From positions 989,501 to 1,053,500 of the forward strand of contig CAXDII010000112.1 in assembly GCA_963989245.1 (NCBI GenBank): a stretch of DNA of 64,000 nucleotides, given 5' to 3'. Position numbers and translations under genes: made by a program. Numbering within the stretch: position 1 is the first letter of the stretch; every line of letters begins with the position of its first letter. This stretch comes from Nansenia antarctica (taxonomy: Eukaryota > Chordata > Actinopteri > Argentiniformes > Microstomatidae). Shown here in pieces: positions 42,859 through 52,360 of this stretch. The notes under the pieces are model-generated. The model ran no database searches and was not told the origin of the DNA. It worked only from the letters and a program-made list of their open reading frames with translations.

Positions 42859-43068
42859 TTTTTGCCCCACGCATATTGCCCTGTAGTTAGACCGCGCGAC
42901 CACATCTTCCTTGTGTCTCTTATTGTCCAAATGTTCCCTGAATTTTAGCTGCATGTTTTTCCAGCATGTAAATCCGTTGTCAATAAAAATTCGACTCCAA
43001 TTCTTTTCCCATGTCGTTGTTAAAGTGATGGAGAGACGCAAAGGAGAGGGATTTCCTGAAATCAACAT
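42859..43068 (-). pseudogene. TTF-type zinc-finger remnant of a hAT transposase
   Basis: The minus-strand frame includes RIFIDNGFTCWKNMQLKFRE and HLDNKRHKEDVV, which follows the G-F-x2-W-K-x5-KF-x2-H-x4-H-K pattern of the TTF-type finger at the start of ZMYM1/KIAA1586-like hAT transposases. The upstream cysteines and the downstream catalytic domain are not present. It lies within 430 bases of the right end of the composite element, the expected place for the 5' end of a transposase on this strand. Confidence 0.45.
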
Positions 43069-43291
43069 TTCCCGCTAAATTCAGACCAATCACAAAACTG
43101 TTTTGCATGCGCGTCGCCTCGCACTTGTTGAGAGCGATTCAGTCTCGGATTACATGCACTGGAACTAACAGGCGATGTCACGTGCGGTTGCATGTAACGT
43201 CCGTTTCGGACAACAGGGGGCGACAGAGGAACCGAAACGAGGAACCGGAGGTAAAGTAACCCGGTTTTCGGTACCCAACCCTAGTTAAAAT

Positions 43292-43799
43292 GGTATTCAT
43301 TGGACAACTCCTAGTCAGTGCTCTATGGTGTTAATAGTGTACTACTGTAACAGTCAATACTTAGTTTGACAGTGCCTCTTTGGTCTCTTCTATTGTGGCA
43401 TTGATAAGTCTCTCTTGAACTCTGTGTTCAGTCATTATATTCTACAGACCCCAGAGATGTTGTCACTTCTGCCCCGATACTGTTTTTTGCCACCGATACC
43501 GATCACAGATAATCTATGAGAAATATCGGCCGATATACTGCCGATACCTATCAAATAATAGCCTAATACTAATAGGATAATAAAAAAAAGAAAATTAGTG
43601 TGGATGAGACAATTGACATTTAGAGCATCCGATAAAGCGAGGCCTAGGCCTAAATGTTTTAAAAGTCTTTTAAAAAATCTCCACAAACCTTTTGCTAGGC
43701 TGGCCGAGTTGTGTCTGTACACTTTCTCTGCCTTTTTCTTCTCCTTCTCTGCGGTCAGCTTTTCAAACTCGCCATGCTCTGCTACGTGATGCACAGTAA
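43292..43799. other. Intron DNA with one end of a GATACCGAT-type element
   Basis: From 43292 to about 43350 the sequence matches the left arm (GCTCTATGGTGTTAATAGTG). At about 43462-43560 lie CCGATACCGATCACAGATAA and ATATCGGCCGATATACTGCC, typical subterminal repeats of a hAT-type element, but no matching opposite end was found. The rest is unassigned. Confidence 0.45.
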
Positions 43800-45690
43800 G
43801 GCCCGATCCCAATTCACCCCTATGACTCTGTTTCACCCCTCCTGCTCCGTTTCATGTTTTCAACGGGGGCTAGGTGGGGAGGGGGAGGGCTGTCCATGGC
43901 TCAGTTTGGAGATTTTTTGGGACCACGTTAGATTTCTGAGCCATAACCCTACCTCCCAGGATGCATTGCGAATCATCTACAGAAATCTGATTCCGCTCTA
44001 GGCAATGCGGAAGACAACCACACATGTCATTACTTTTTACTCTGTGATTACTTGGTAATAAAGATTTGAAAAATTATGAAAATTATCTCATTATCTTAGT
44101 TTAATGTCATTCAATGCATTGTAGACCTTTTTTTATAACAAGCATAACCAAAAATATATAACTAAAAATAACCAATATATGCCGATGTGCTGTGCCTATG
44201 CTTAACATAGAAATACACCGTTCCAAAGTCCAGCGCGCTTCAGCCAAGTTTAAGATCTGAGGGTTTTGGTGCTCAGCAGTAGAGGACAATAATAGCTAAA
44301 CTATAACCTGGGCACTTCCATTAGACTACCAAAAGCAAGACAATGGAGCACTCATATCTGTGCGTTTGTCACCCTGTTCCTCTGCAACAAACGCAGAGAT
44401 TGTATGAGCGCCCCGGCGTCCCTGTCCAATAGAAGCGCCAGGCACAGCCTCCCCATAGAAATACACCATGTCATCGGAGCGCGATTCACATTTCTCAGAT
44501 GTACAATCCTGTTTAAAAAAAACAAAAACGTACATGTGTCGTTTGACAGCGGGTGATGGATTTGATGTAAAGTTATCTATCAAACATTAGGCTGATTTGT
44601 GAATGATAGTCACGCGTTAAGACCTATTTCATGTTGCATTTCTCCTCTTTTTTTATTTTTATAAATTTGTTTTTTCAGATTTTATCCCTTTTTTTCACCC
44701 AATTTGGTAGCCAATTGAACCCAACCTAGCATCCAATTATCCCCTGCCTATTGCGAGGGATCCGCCGCACGACCCCGTGGCCGGCAGTCCCAGAGGAGGC
44801 CGCCAGGCAGACTAGCTGACTGGCTCCTCGAGCCCAGCACCGTTATTCCGGCGCTGTTGCGCGACGGATCCTTGTCCGGAACTACTCCTATACCCCCCCT
44901 CGGGAGCGGCCACCCAATATGCCGCTCCCCGTATGTGCCTCGGCCATATCCGGGTCTGGCGACCCGGGATACGAACCCCGGCCCCGGTGGGCAGCATGCA
45001 CTGGTGGCCAGTGCTTAGCCCGCTACACCACCGCGGGGCACGCATTTCTCCTCTTTGATGGCATATGACGCTATAGCTATGGCACTTATTAAACCAAAAC
45101 ACGCAATCTAATCCAAGCAGTTGTTATTATGTAATATTATTGATGGGTTATATCATGTTCTGACTAACAGCGGCTGTTTCTCCAGCGTTCCTGTCACATC
45201 GAATTTCGGAACGCCATGAAAATAAATCTGCCCTCCGTGTCTAATGTTATCTATCTAACGTTACATGTTTTAAGGCTGATCTGTGCATGATACTGGTGCA
45301 TTTTGACATACTTCATGTTGCATTCCCCCCTTTGATGGCAGATGATGCCTGAAATTTACCTTAAGTTCAGCCGCGAAGTTCTTGCATGGTTTTCCTATCT
45401 CAGTGCAGACTGGCAGGGTAGGAGCACAGGATGATAGCCTACAGATCACCTATTCTGCCATGGTCTGATAATGAAGCATTGTTCTTTTTTGTTTGATGAC
45501 TTTGATCCGTTAATAGTGTAAAACCGAGTGTCAATGCTTTTCTATGACACTACCGATGACGTATCAGGGTCTTGAAGGGTTGTCCCATTTCATAGGGAAA
45601 GATTTCAACCACTATGGCTTGTGGCTCTGTTCAGAGGCCTTGGCTCCAAAGCAAGTGGCACTCCAACACAGATAACATTTGCGTATCTGC
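43800..45690. mobile_element. GGCCCAATCCCAA-type element, copy 2 (degraded), with a SINE inside
   Basis: Left end AGGCCCGATCCCAATTCACC with GGGGGCTAGGTGGGGAGGG inside; long shared interior with 36941-38366 (GGTAATAAAGATTTGAAAAA, CAGATTTGTGCATGA-like stretches, GATGGCATATGAC). The right end is poorly preserved (GGGTTGTCCCATTTCATAGGG near 45580). It is interrupted by a SINE at 44651-45041. Confidence 0.65.
44651..45041 (-). mobile_element. tRNA-derived SINE, copy 2 (full length)
   Basis: Same family as 28682-29090 in reverse orientation: B box GGTTCGTATCC at 44967-44977 (complement), body GATCCGTCGCGCAACAGCG and GGCGGCCTCCTCTGGGACTG, and a T-rich end at 44651-44690 representing the poly-A tail. 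A 15-bp duplication GCATTTCTCCTCTTT flanks it (44636-44650 and 45042-45056). The head lacks the doubled 18-mer seen in copy 1, so that doubling is private to copy 1. Confidence 0.92.
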
Positions 45691-45940
45691 AACTTCTGCA
45701 CATGCTTCTGGTTAGGGGTGTAACGGAACGGATCGCCCCCCACGGTTCGGCACGCATGTGTACCGCGGATCAATTGCAAAATGTAACCAAGTAATAATAT
45801 TACTTAATATTAGTTAATATCCCTTGTAAATCACAATGTAGAGTTGCCATGAAAAGATAGACGCGACAGTTGCGTGCTTTCTTTTACTCTAAAGCGCAAT
45901 GATAGGTTGATAATGGGGGGAAAAAAATCCAGAACAACAA

Positions 45941-46075
45941 GGCTGCGTTCGTAAATTCGCTCTGGAATCTGATCAGCATTCATGGAACGCCTCTTTATCA
46001 AATTACTTGGTCCCTTTATGACGTCGGACCCAGTGTGCTCTCCGGCGCTCTCAGAGCAAATTTACGAACGCAGCC
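45941..46075. mobile_element. 140-bp palindromic-ended element, copy 4
   Basis: The ends are GGCTGCGTTCGTAAATTCGC and GCAAATTTACGAACGCAGCC, nearly perfect; a 3-bp direct repeat CAA flanks both sides (45938-45940 and 46076-46078). The core has CATGGAACGCCTCTT and TTTATGACGTCGGACCC. Shorter than copy 1 by a few bases in the core. Confidence 0.82.
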
Positions 46076-46086
46076 CAAGTGTTTCA

Positions 46087-46330
46087 TGGCGAGTGCTGCT
46101 AATGTTGGCGACAGAGAAGAACTCGAAATGCCTCCCTCGTCATTTAAATCCCATGTATGGGAACACTTTGGCTTCTCTGTCAATTATAACAATGACGGAC
46201 AGTGTCATTGGAAGTGTGGTTGATAAAAAAGTTACGGTGTTTAAGCGTTGTGCAACGAGAAAGTCGTACGAGCATGGCCACACATTTGACGGGAGTGTTG
46301 ACGGGAGGCACGAAAAAGGCAGCTTGATAA
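46087..46330 (+). pseudogene. BED zinc-finger remnant of a hAT transposase
   Basis: From the ATG at 46087 the frame reads MASAANVGDREELEMPPSSF, KSHVWEHFGFSVNYNNDGQ and then shifts; the next frame has VDKKVTVFKRCATRKSYEHG. The first zinc-binding Cys position reads Phe (VFKRC for the usual VCK.C). Nothing of the catalytic core remains. The 140-bp element ends just before it. Confidence 0.65.
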
Positions 46331-46499
46331 CTTCTGATAATGTAGCCAATTTTTTCATACCATGTTTAAAGTAAGGTTTCACTTTATTATATAGTTAAAA
46401 GTGGCAGAAAACATGTTTATTTGTCTGCTTTAAAGAGCCCAGTGATTCACTGCTGCAACCAGGTGCCTCCTCCCTCTCTCCTACTGCATAATTTAAGTT

Positions 46500-46740
46500 G
46501 AATGAATGAATGAATTAATGAATGAATGGTCTTTATTGTCATTAATATAGTACAGGTACCATACAACGAAATTTGTGAGGGGGGGCTCCCCTGGTGCTAG
46601 GAAAAAAATACTAAAAACAAGAAGGGAAAAGAGCTGGTTTACATAAATAAAGGCTATATACACTATCCACTATACTATACTATACAAATAAAACACTGTG
46701 CTGTACTCTATGCTATGCTATAAATATCCTAACATTTCCT
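46500..46740 (-). repeat. Rex1-like LINE tail, inverted
   Basis: AATGAATGAATGAATTAATG followed by GTCTTTATTGTCATT, AGTACAGGTACCATACAACG and GAGGGGGGGCTCCCCTGGTG is the reverse of a Rex1-like 3' end, matching 61930-62140 closely. Only the tail is present. Confidence 0.78.
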
Positions 46741-46877
46741 ATCTCTGAACCTTATGTGCACGAGGGTTGTCACATTGCACATAGTATTATTGCACATTCA
46801 CACATTGAATGTGTGTTTCTGTTTAATATGTAGCCTAATGTTTGAGTGTAGAATATGTTATGTATATATATATATAT

Positions 46878-46908
<31 letters not shown>

Positions 46909-47101
46909 CCAGTTTTGACATCTTGAATGTTGTTGGGTTTTACACAGTAAAAGTGGTGTTTTTACAGAATTCGAGGAAAAAGCTTTTTATTTTTATTTGT
47001 ATGTTTTGTGTTGATCCGAAAAATGATCCGATCCGTGACTCAAAAACCGTGACACGATCCGATCCGTGACTTAGGTGATCCGTTACACCCCTACTTCTGG
47101 T

Positions 47102-47679
47102 GCATACTGGGAACTGGAGTCCTAAGGTTATAAACACATATCACCAGACACACTGCTGACATATTTTAGTTTAACAAGCATGAGAGAGTGGCTCGTTTAG
47201 GTTAATGAGCATGTGACAATGAATTGGCTCAAGTTGTTTGCGTCATTGATAGGGCTGTCCCTAACGACTATTTTTCTAACGATTAATCTAGCGATTATTT
47301 TTTCGGTTAGTCGGTTACTCTAACGACTAATTTAACAATTAGTCTAACAATATTTTTTTTTACTGTTCGGTTAATGTATCACTTAATTTTCCTCAAAATA
47401 ATGGCTGTATTGTCTCTCTCTGTTTAACAGTGTCTATATAAAGCACTCTGGGTAATAGCTGCTGCTCTTATAAAACAAAGCAGCGTATGACATGCACATT
47501 ACTCAGACGGCCACCCCTTTAAATGATCAGCTGATGTATGGGGGCTGTCTGTGGGCCCGCAATTAAACACAGACACCTTTAATTCGGCGAACTGCTACTA
47601 CTACTGTAACTGCCTCTGTCAAACAGCCCCAGACACAGGGCAGACTCACTGCTATGTTTAGCCAACTTGAATGCCAACA
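47102..47679. other. Unassigned; one hAT-like end at about 47250
   Basis: TAGGGCTGTCCCTAACGACT at about 47250 followed by ATTAATCTAGCGATTA and GGTTAGTCGGTTACTCTAAC looks like the end and subterminal repeats of a hAT-type element of the kind at 17621, but no matching far end or duplication was found. The remainder is unassigned. Confidence 0.4.
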
Positions 47680-47686
47680 TGGCCAT

Positions 47687-48214
47687 CAGGGTTTTTCCTG
47701 GCTCAAAATGAGGCGGAGGTGGTACCAGTGGTGTTTGACATCGGGGGGGACCCATAAAGCAGGGCTGTCTGGGGGTCCTTTAACATCAAACACTTAATTT
47801 CTTGCTTTCTGGTGAATTAATATGCACCGATTTGTGCCCTTTCTGCATCAATTTATGGTGGAATTATTTATGTAAAGGAAAACACAATATTCAGGCACCA
47901 GATGACCATTCAAAATATAATGTAATATAATGCAATATAAGGCTCTCAGGCATTCTGTACTTTCAAATATGTATTCTCCTTGAGCAGTCAACATACTATC
48001 AGCTATTTTGCTAGCAGAAACGAAAGCTAACTTATTTGCGAAACAGCGCCCCCGCCACCACTTCGGCGCAGTGCCGCAATTGCAGTTAGAAATGACAGAA
48101 ATCCACCGAGTGCAACGCTTGTAGAAAATACGACCGTCAGTTTGTCGAGAGCTGGAGGCGGCTAGAAATATGACGGAGGCGGCCGCCTCATAATTCTCTA
48201 TGCAGGAAAAACCC
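47687..48214. mobile_element. Inverted-repeat element with CAGGGTTTTTCC ends (0.53 kb)
   Basis: The left end CAGGGTTTTTCCTGG with AAAATGAGGCGGAGG inside is mirrored by CGGCCGCCTCATAATTCTC and GCAGGAAAAACCCTG at the right. A 7-bp direct repeat TGGCCAT is at 47680-47686 and 48215-48221. Likely a short hAT-type nonautonomous element. The minus-strand frame at 47848-48243 has no family features. Confidence 0.7.
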
Positions 48215-48559
48215 TGGCCATTTAGAAGTCTGTCCATCACCACAACACATAGCTAGCTAGTAGCTACATGTCTAGCTAACATTACTCTCGCTGCTATGTT
48301 ATGATTAGCTAAATTGATGCTAACGTAGCATGCAAGCTACGAGCTAGATAACGTAGGTGCAAGCACCACAATGACAATAGGCTACCGTAGCTAGCCAGCT
48401 ACATAGCTAACGTTACTAACACCAGAAGACAAGACATACAAACTGTATAGAAGATTGATACATTGAAAAAGGCATGAATATTTTCTGTTTTTCTCCCTCC
48501 CCTCCACCCACCCCTCCCTCTCAAACATGTCTGCATGCATATATACATATAGATTTGCC

Positions 48560-48706
48560 CATCTACACACACACAAATATAAACAAGTTTACGACTAGCA
48601 GATCTTCTAGTAGGCACCCACTTTACATATTTCATGGGGTTCCAACACTCAAGAGGAGGTCCAACTAGTTAAATAAAGATAAGAGCTGAGGTGTTTTCAA
48701 TTCTCA
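48560..48706 (-). pseudogene. hATC fossil, C-terminal part (right arm)
   Basis: The minus-strand frame gives MKYVKWVPTRRSASRKL and, upstream, LVGPPLE, as in the left-arm fossil at 3560-3850. It continues on the other side of the Harbinger element at 49775-49945 (WERGFSEMNNVVTPLRTQL). The Harbinger insertion splits it between RTQL and the following residues. Confidence 0.6.
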
Positions 48707-49774
48707 AGGCCCTTGCACACCAACGCGTTTTTTACGCGCGTTTTTTACGTCCGTTAAAAAAATAAATTAGAACTCATGTTGTGTCAACCATGCTTGCACA
48801 CCAATCCGTAATTATTCGTCCGTCAAAAAAAAAAACGCAACAGGTTCGATTTTCTGCGTTTTCGCGTCCGTCAAAAGCGTTTTGAGAGTAGTTTTTTTTA
48901 AACTCTGGCCAACTCTGGCCACCGTACGAATGTACACTGAGGTAAACAGTGAGAGACATCTCTGAGGTAAACAGTGAGAGACACCACTGAGGTAAAGTAA
49001 AGTGATAAAATAAGAGAAAGTGATGGCCTCCGAGAAGCTAATACTACTTGTGTCAGAGCACAAAGCTCTTTATGAAAAACATAGTCGTGATTACAAAGAT
49101 TCAGAATATACGTTCAATTAACATTGAAACAACAAACTGGCGATGAGTGGATAGGATGCCGAGGTTTAAATACAGATGAAGATCGAGCAGGGGGACATGA
49201 TGAGTGACAGGGAAACTGGAGCTTGGCCACACCCACACACAACACAACAGGCAGACAGAGACACACAAAAGAGAGGGAGGCACTGGCACAGACTAGGGCT
49301 GTGTTTACGCTGCCAGGTAGAAGTGACATCATTCCGATTTTTTTTTTGCTCACATGTGGCACAGATAGGATATGTAACATGTACGTGTAACCAGTAAAAA
49401 AGATATTCTCAGCATCGTCGCCATCGATGTCATCCTGGCCGGCGTGTCCCTCTACTCCATGGCGCAGGTAGTTACACAGCACGCAGGTTGCCTTTATTAT
49501 ACTGTCTACCAGGTCAGGGTTCACCTCCATTGGCCTTTTGTAAACCCTGAAGCGCTGGGTCAGAATGCCGAATGCATTTTCTGAGATGCGGCGTGCTCTT
49601 GACAGGCGGAGGTTGAAGACGCGCTTGTCCTCTTCAAAAAAAGTTCGCAACGTAAAAAAACGCAACGGACTCCGCAACGGACCGGTGTGCAAGGTCTCTG
49701 TGCGTAACGTTTTTTTCGGATGACGGATTAAAAAATACGCAGGCGTAAACGCACGCATTGGTGTGCAAAGACCT
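48707..49774 (-). mobile_element. PIF/Harbinger element remnant (1.07 kb)
   Basis: The ends are AGGCCCTTGCACACCAACGC and, in complement, AGGTCTTTGCACACCAATGC; the 3-bp duplication is TCA (48704-48706 and 49775-49777). The left arm of the inverted duplication keeps the empty site (TTCTCAGTTGTGTG in complement at about 3705-3720), proving both boundaries. GCACACCAA and ACGGACG-type repeats recur near the ends. It encodes only the last part of a Harbinger transposase. Confidence 0.9.
49458..49640 (-). pseudogene. Harbinger (HARBI1-like) transposase C-terminal fragment
   Basis: The minus-strand frame has EEDKRVFNLRLSRARRISE, NAFGILTQRFRVYKRPMEV and VDSIIKATCVLCNYLR, the end of the DDE_4 nuclease domain of Harbinger transposases; the Glu of SENAFGIL is probably the last catalytic acid. 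The two catalytic Asp residues and the N-terminal part are absent, and the MYB-like partner protein is not present. Confidence 0.78.
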
Positions 49775-49945
49775 TCAGTTGTGTGCGCAAAGGTGTGACA
49801 ACATTATTCATTTCTGAAAAACCTCTTTCCCAATATGCACTACTCACAGGAATGGTATCAATTGCATGTCTGAGTTTAAGAAGGGCTTTCTGCATGGTGA
49901 TCTGTGTATGGTCTATTATGTTTGGCAATATAATATGCTATATTG
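49775..49945 (-). pseudogene. hATC fossil, N-terminal part (right arm)
   Basis: MQKALLKLRHAIDTIPVSSA, YWERGFSEMNNVVTPLRTQL on the minus strand, matching 3590-3720 with one visible change (Asp to Tyr before WERGF). It is cut off by the Harbinger end at 49774. Confidence 0.6.
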
Positions 49946-50366
49946 AAGACATTCTTAGTGGAGGCTAGACACTCCCTTTTGTGTTTTCAGAAAGTTTGAC
50001 TCCAAAGTGTTTTCACCCTGTTTTTTGTTTTGTTTGTTTTTCTACTACCGGTATTTCTTCTGCTAGCTTGTGGCTCTGTGAGACACTGTGTTCTTGTATC
50101 TTCTTTCTCAAAGATTTCATTTGTTTCTCACTGGTTCTGCCATATTGGCCAATGGAGTCCACCTGGAGTCCTTATCAAACTCTACCTAGCTATGACAGAT
50201 TCAGTTAATCCATTAATCAGATACCCAAAGCTAAATATATAAGCTGCAATAAATTATTTTAGAAACACTCCAGAGATGTGGTGTTACTTCTGGCACTGCT
50301 GAGTCTATGGAAGCAGCACTTGTTCTCATGTTGTTTCTAATCCTGTATATGTTCCTATTCTTACAG

Positions 50367-51166
50367 GAGAGAGCTCCAACCCAGACTCAGACATGGAGCC
50401 CAGCTCCACCGCATCAGGAAGCCATAAACAACACAGACAGAGGAGGAGGAGCTCAAGACAGAAGAATCACCACTGTTTAGATTGCAGTGAGAGTTTCATT
50501 TGTCCAACTCACCTTAAATCACAACCACAGACTCAAGGAGGACAGAAGACTCACTCTTGTCTTCAGTGTGGAAAGAGATTTGGTTATATGAGCAAACTAA
50601 AGACACACCAGAGAATACACACAGGAGAGAAGCCATTCTGCTGCTCCCAGTGTGGGAAGAGTTTCAGTGAGGCAGGATCCCTAAAGAAACACCAGAGAAT
50701 ACACACAGGAGAGAAGCCATATCACTGCTCCCAGTGTGGGCAGAGTTTCAGTGGGGCAGGAAACCTAAAGACACACCAGAGAATACACACAGGAGAGAGG
50801 CCATATCCCTGCTCCCAGTGTGGGCAGAGTTTCAGTGAGGCAGACAACCTAAAGAGACACCAGAGAATACACACAGGAGAGAAGCCATTCTGCTGCTCCC
50901 AGTGTGGGAAGGGTTTCAGTCAGGCAGACAACCTAAATACACACCAGAGAATACACACAGGAGAGAAGCCATTCTGCTGCTCCCAGTGTGGGAAGGGTTT
51001 CAGTCAGGCAGGAACCCTAAAGAGTCACCAGAGAACACACACAGGAGAGAAGCCATTCTACTGCTCCCAGTGTGGGCAGAGTTTCAGTCAGGCAGGATCC
51101 CTAAAGAAACACCAGAGAACACACACACTAGTTAATACGACTGCTCCCAGTGTGGGAGGTGTTTAA
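50367..51166 (+). CDS. C2H2 zinc-finger protein, last exon (right paralogue, 7 fingers)
   Basis: Acceptor TTCTTACAG ends at 50366; phase 1 entry gives Gly (G+GA) then ESSNPDSDMEPSSTAS, a basic RQRRRSSRQ patch, a degenerate finger without histidines, and seven regular C2H2 fingers joined by HTGEKP-type linkers. Helix positions -1/3/6 read about YKT, ESK, GNT, ENR, QNT, QTS, QSK. The end (HTLVNTTAPSVGGV) is the same frameshifted finger relic as in the left paralogue. With the start exon and both acidic exons the spliced frame is 511 codons including the stop. It probably acts in the nucleus as a sequence-specific DNA binder; targets are unknown. Confidence 0.9.
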
Positions 51167-51889
51167 AGGAGGCAGGAGCCCTAAAGAAGAAGCGGGGGGG
51201 TCTTCTGGCTGCACCATCATCTACTGTATGTACATGTGCTTGTTGATCAGATCAGGGAGAAGGTTGTGTCATGACATGAGCCTTTTCTAGATTATTTTCT
51301 CTCAATTTCTCCCGTCCTCTCCTCCTACCCTCCCTTCCTCTCCCTCCTTCCTCCTCCCACCCTCTCCCCCCTTCCTCTCCTCCCTTCCTCTCATCTCCTC
51401 CTCTCCCCCCTTCCTCTCCTCTCTTCCTCTCCCCCCTTCCTCTCCTCCCTTCCTCATCTTCTCCCCTCCTCTCCCTCCTGGAGAGTGAAGGAGGAATCGA
51501 GGTCGTAGGAGTTGAGATGTCCTTGTCCCCTCCTGCGTCATGTCACCGCCCCTTCCACCCAGATGTGGCCTTGGTGTTTAGAAGCCGAGTGTGACTGAAT
51601 ACTGGTATGTTGTTAAGTTTGCAATAAATCCTCCTAACGTTTCAGCTGGAAGACTGAGATGTTGTACATCATATCACATTAAGATACATCCTATCCTTTC
51701 TCAGTTTTCTATTAGATCAGCTTTTTTTCTGGACATACGCCTGGACGTACTCCAACACTATTCCTCCCCCCACATTTCTTAGATTGGCCTCTAGCCTGTG
51801 TGTACGGATTGACATTGACAACAATGCAGATTTTGTTTTTGATTTTTTTTAATGTGTTTTTATTTTTATTTTATTCTGAAAGTTTAAAT
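51167..51889. other. 3' region of right zinc-finger gene
   Basis: Just past the stop, bases continue in another frame as a broken finger (EAGALKKK-like), showing the array once extended further. A pyrimidine-rich tract at about 51300-51480 mirrors 1720-1865. An AATAAA (about 51621-51626, GCAATAAATCC) is a candidate polyadenylation signal, matching the left copy's GGATTTATTGC at 1572-1582. Confidence 0.6.
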
Positions 51890-52360
51890 GTTTTAGAGCC
51901 CCCTCAATATAACAATCAACAGTTTTAGGATCCTTAAATACTTTTTGTCAGCGAACTAAGCTTGTTTTCATGACGTGATTCACAACACTCGTCTGCTCTA
52001 ACACGTTCTGAGCTTTGTACTCGGGTGAGTGTTGTCATGGTGATACATGTCTTGTTCATGTTTAGGGACTGTGTGATCATCTAGTTTTGTGTAGTTATGT
52101 GTTTTTAGCATGTTCATGTTCTGTCAGCATGTTGTGATGTGCTAAACATGCAGAGCAGCTGTTGTTGTTAGCTAGCTAGCTAGCGCGATGGAGCACCGTC
52201 TGAAACCAACGTGTTTGTTTGTTTTGGTTCAGGGAGATTTTCTCCGCTAGTTGAATCGAGGTGTACCAACATTAACATAAACAATAAATTCATCTAATTT
52301 CAACTGGTTTCAGTGTATGACATCATCATTTGAGAGCTGACAATCATAATCTGTAAAAAA
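51890..52360. repeat. 3'-flank block, right-arm copy
   Basis: Inverted counterpart of 905-1330 (CTCAATATAACAATCAACAG, GTGTAGTTATGTGTTTTTAG, AGGGAGATTTTCTC). It includes about 90 bases (around 52115-52200, with GCTAGCTAGCTAGC) that are absent from the left copy but resemble the GCTAGCGGCTAACAGC stretch of the element at 5042-6551 (about 5810-5830). Confidence 0.65.

Larger units (their letters stand above)
35031..43283 (-). mobile_element. Composite hAT-type element, 8.25 kb, with nested insertions
   Basis: The ends are TAGGGTTGAGTACCG and CGGTACCCAACCCTA, flanked by the perfect 8-bp duplication GTTAAAAT (35023-35030 and 43284-43291). About 110 bases at the left end match, in reverse, the right end of the element at 15605-16642 (AAAAACGGTACCGGTACC), and the right end shares ACATCGCCTGTT with it, so both are one family. 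Within it lies an L2 LINE (35308-42420), split by a piggyBac-like element (36667-41614). A TTF-type finger remnant (42859-43068, minus) may be what is left of its own transposase. Confidence 0.93.
45713..47093 (+). mobile_element. hAT-type element with BED-finger remnant (1.38 kb)
   Basis: The ends are TAGGGGTGTAACGGAACGGA and CCGTTACACCCCTA with the perfect 8-bp duplication CTTCTGGT (45705-45712 and 47094-47101). Subterminal GATCCGATCCGTGAC repeats are at the right. It contains the fourth 140-bp element (45941-46075), a BED-finger fragment (46087-46330), a Rex1-like tail (46500-46740) and a TA/CA microsatellite at 46859-46910. Confidence 0.93.
33275..52360. other. Right arm of the inverted duplication
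   Basis: Carries, in plus orientation, the same order of acidic exons, introns, hAT fossil, finger exon and 3' flank as the left arm (905-7475 in reverse). It is about 12 kb longer, owing to insertions not present on the left: the 8.25-kb hAT-type element (35031-43283), the elements between 43800 and 48214, and the Harbinger element (48707-49774). The outer end is near 52360, where CTGTAAAAAAA gives way to unrelated sequence. Confidence 0.85.

Noticed and set aside
47848..48243. 131-residue minus-strand frame
   Set aside because: It overlaps the ends of a short inverted-repeat element and shows no conserved motif.
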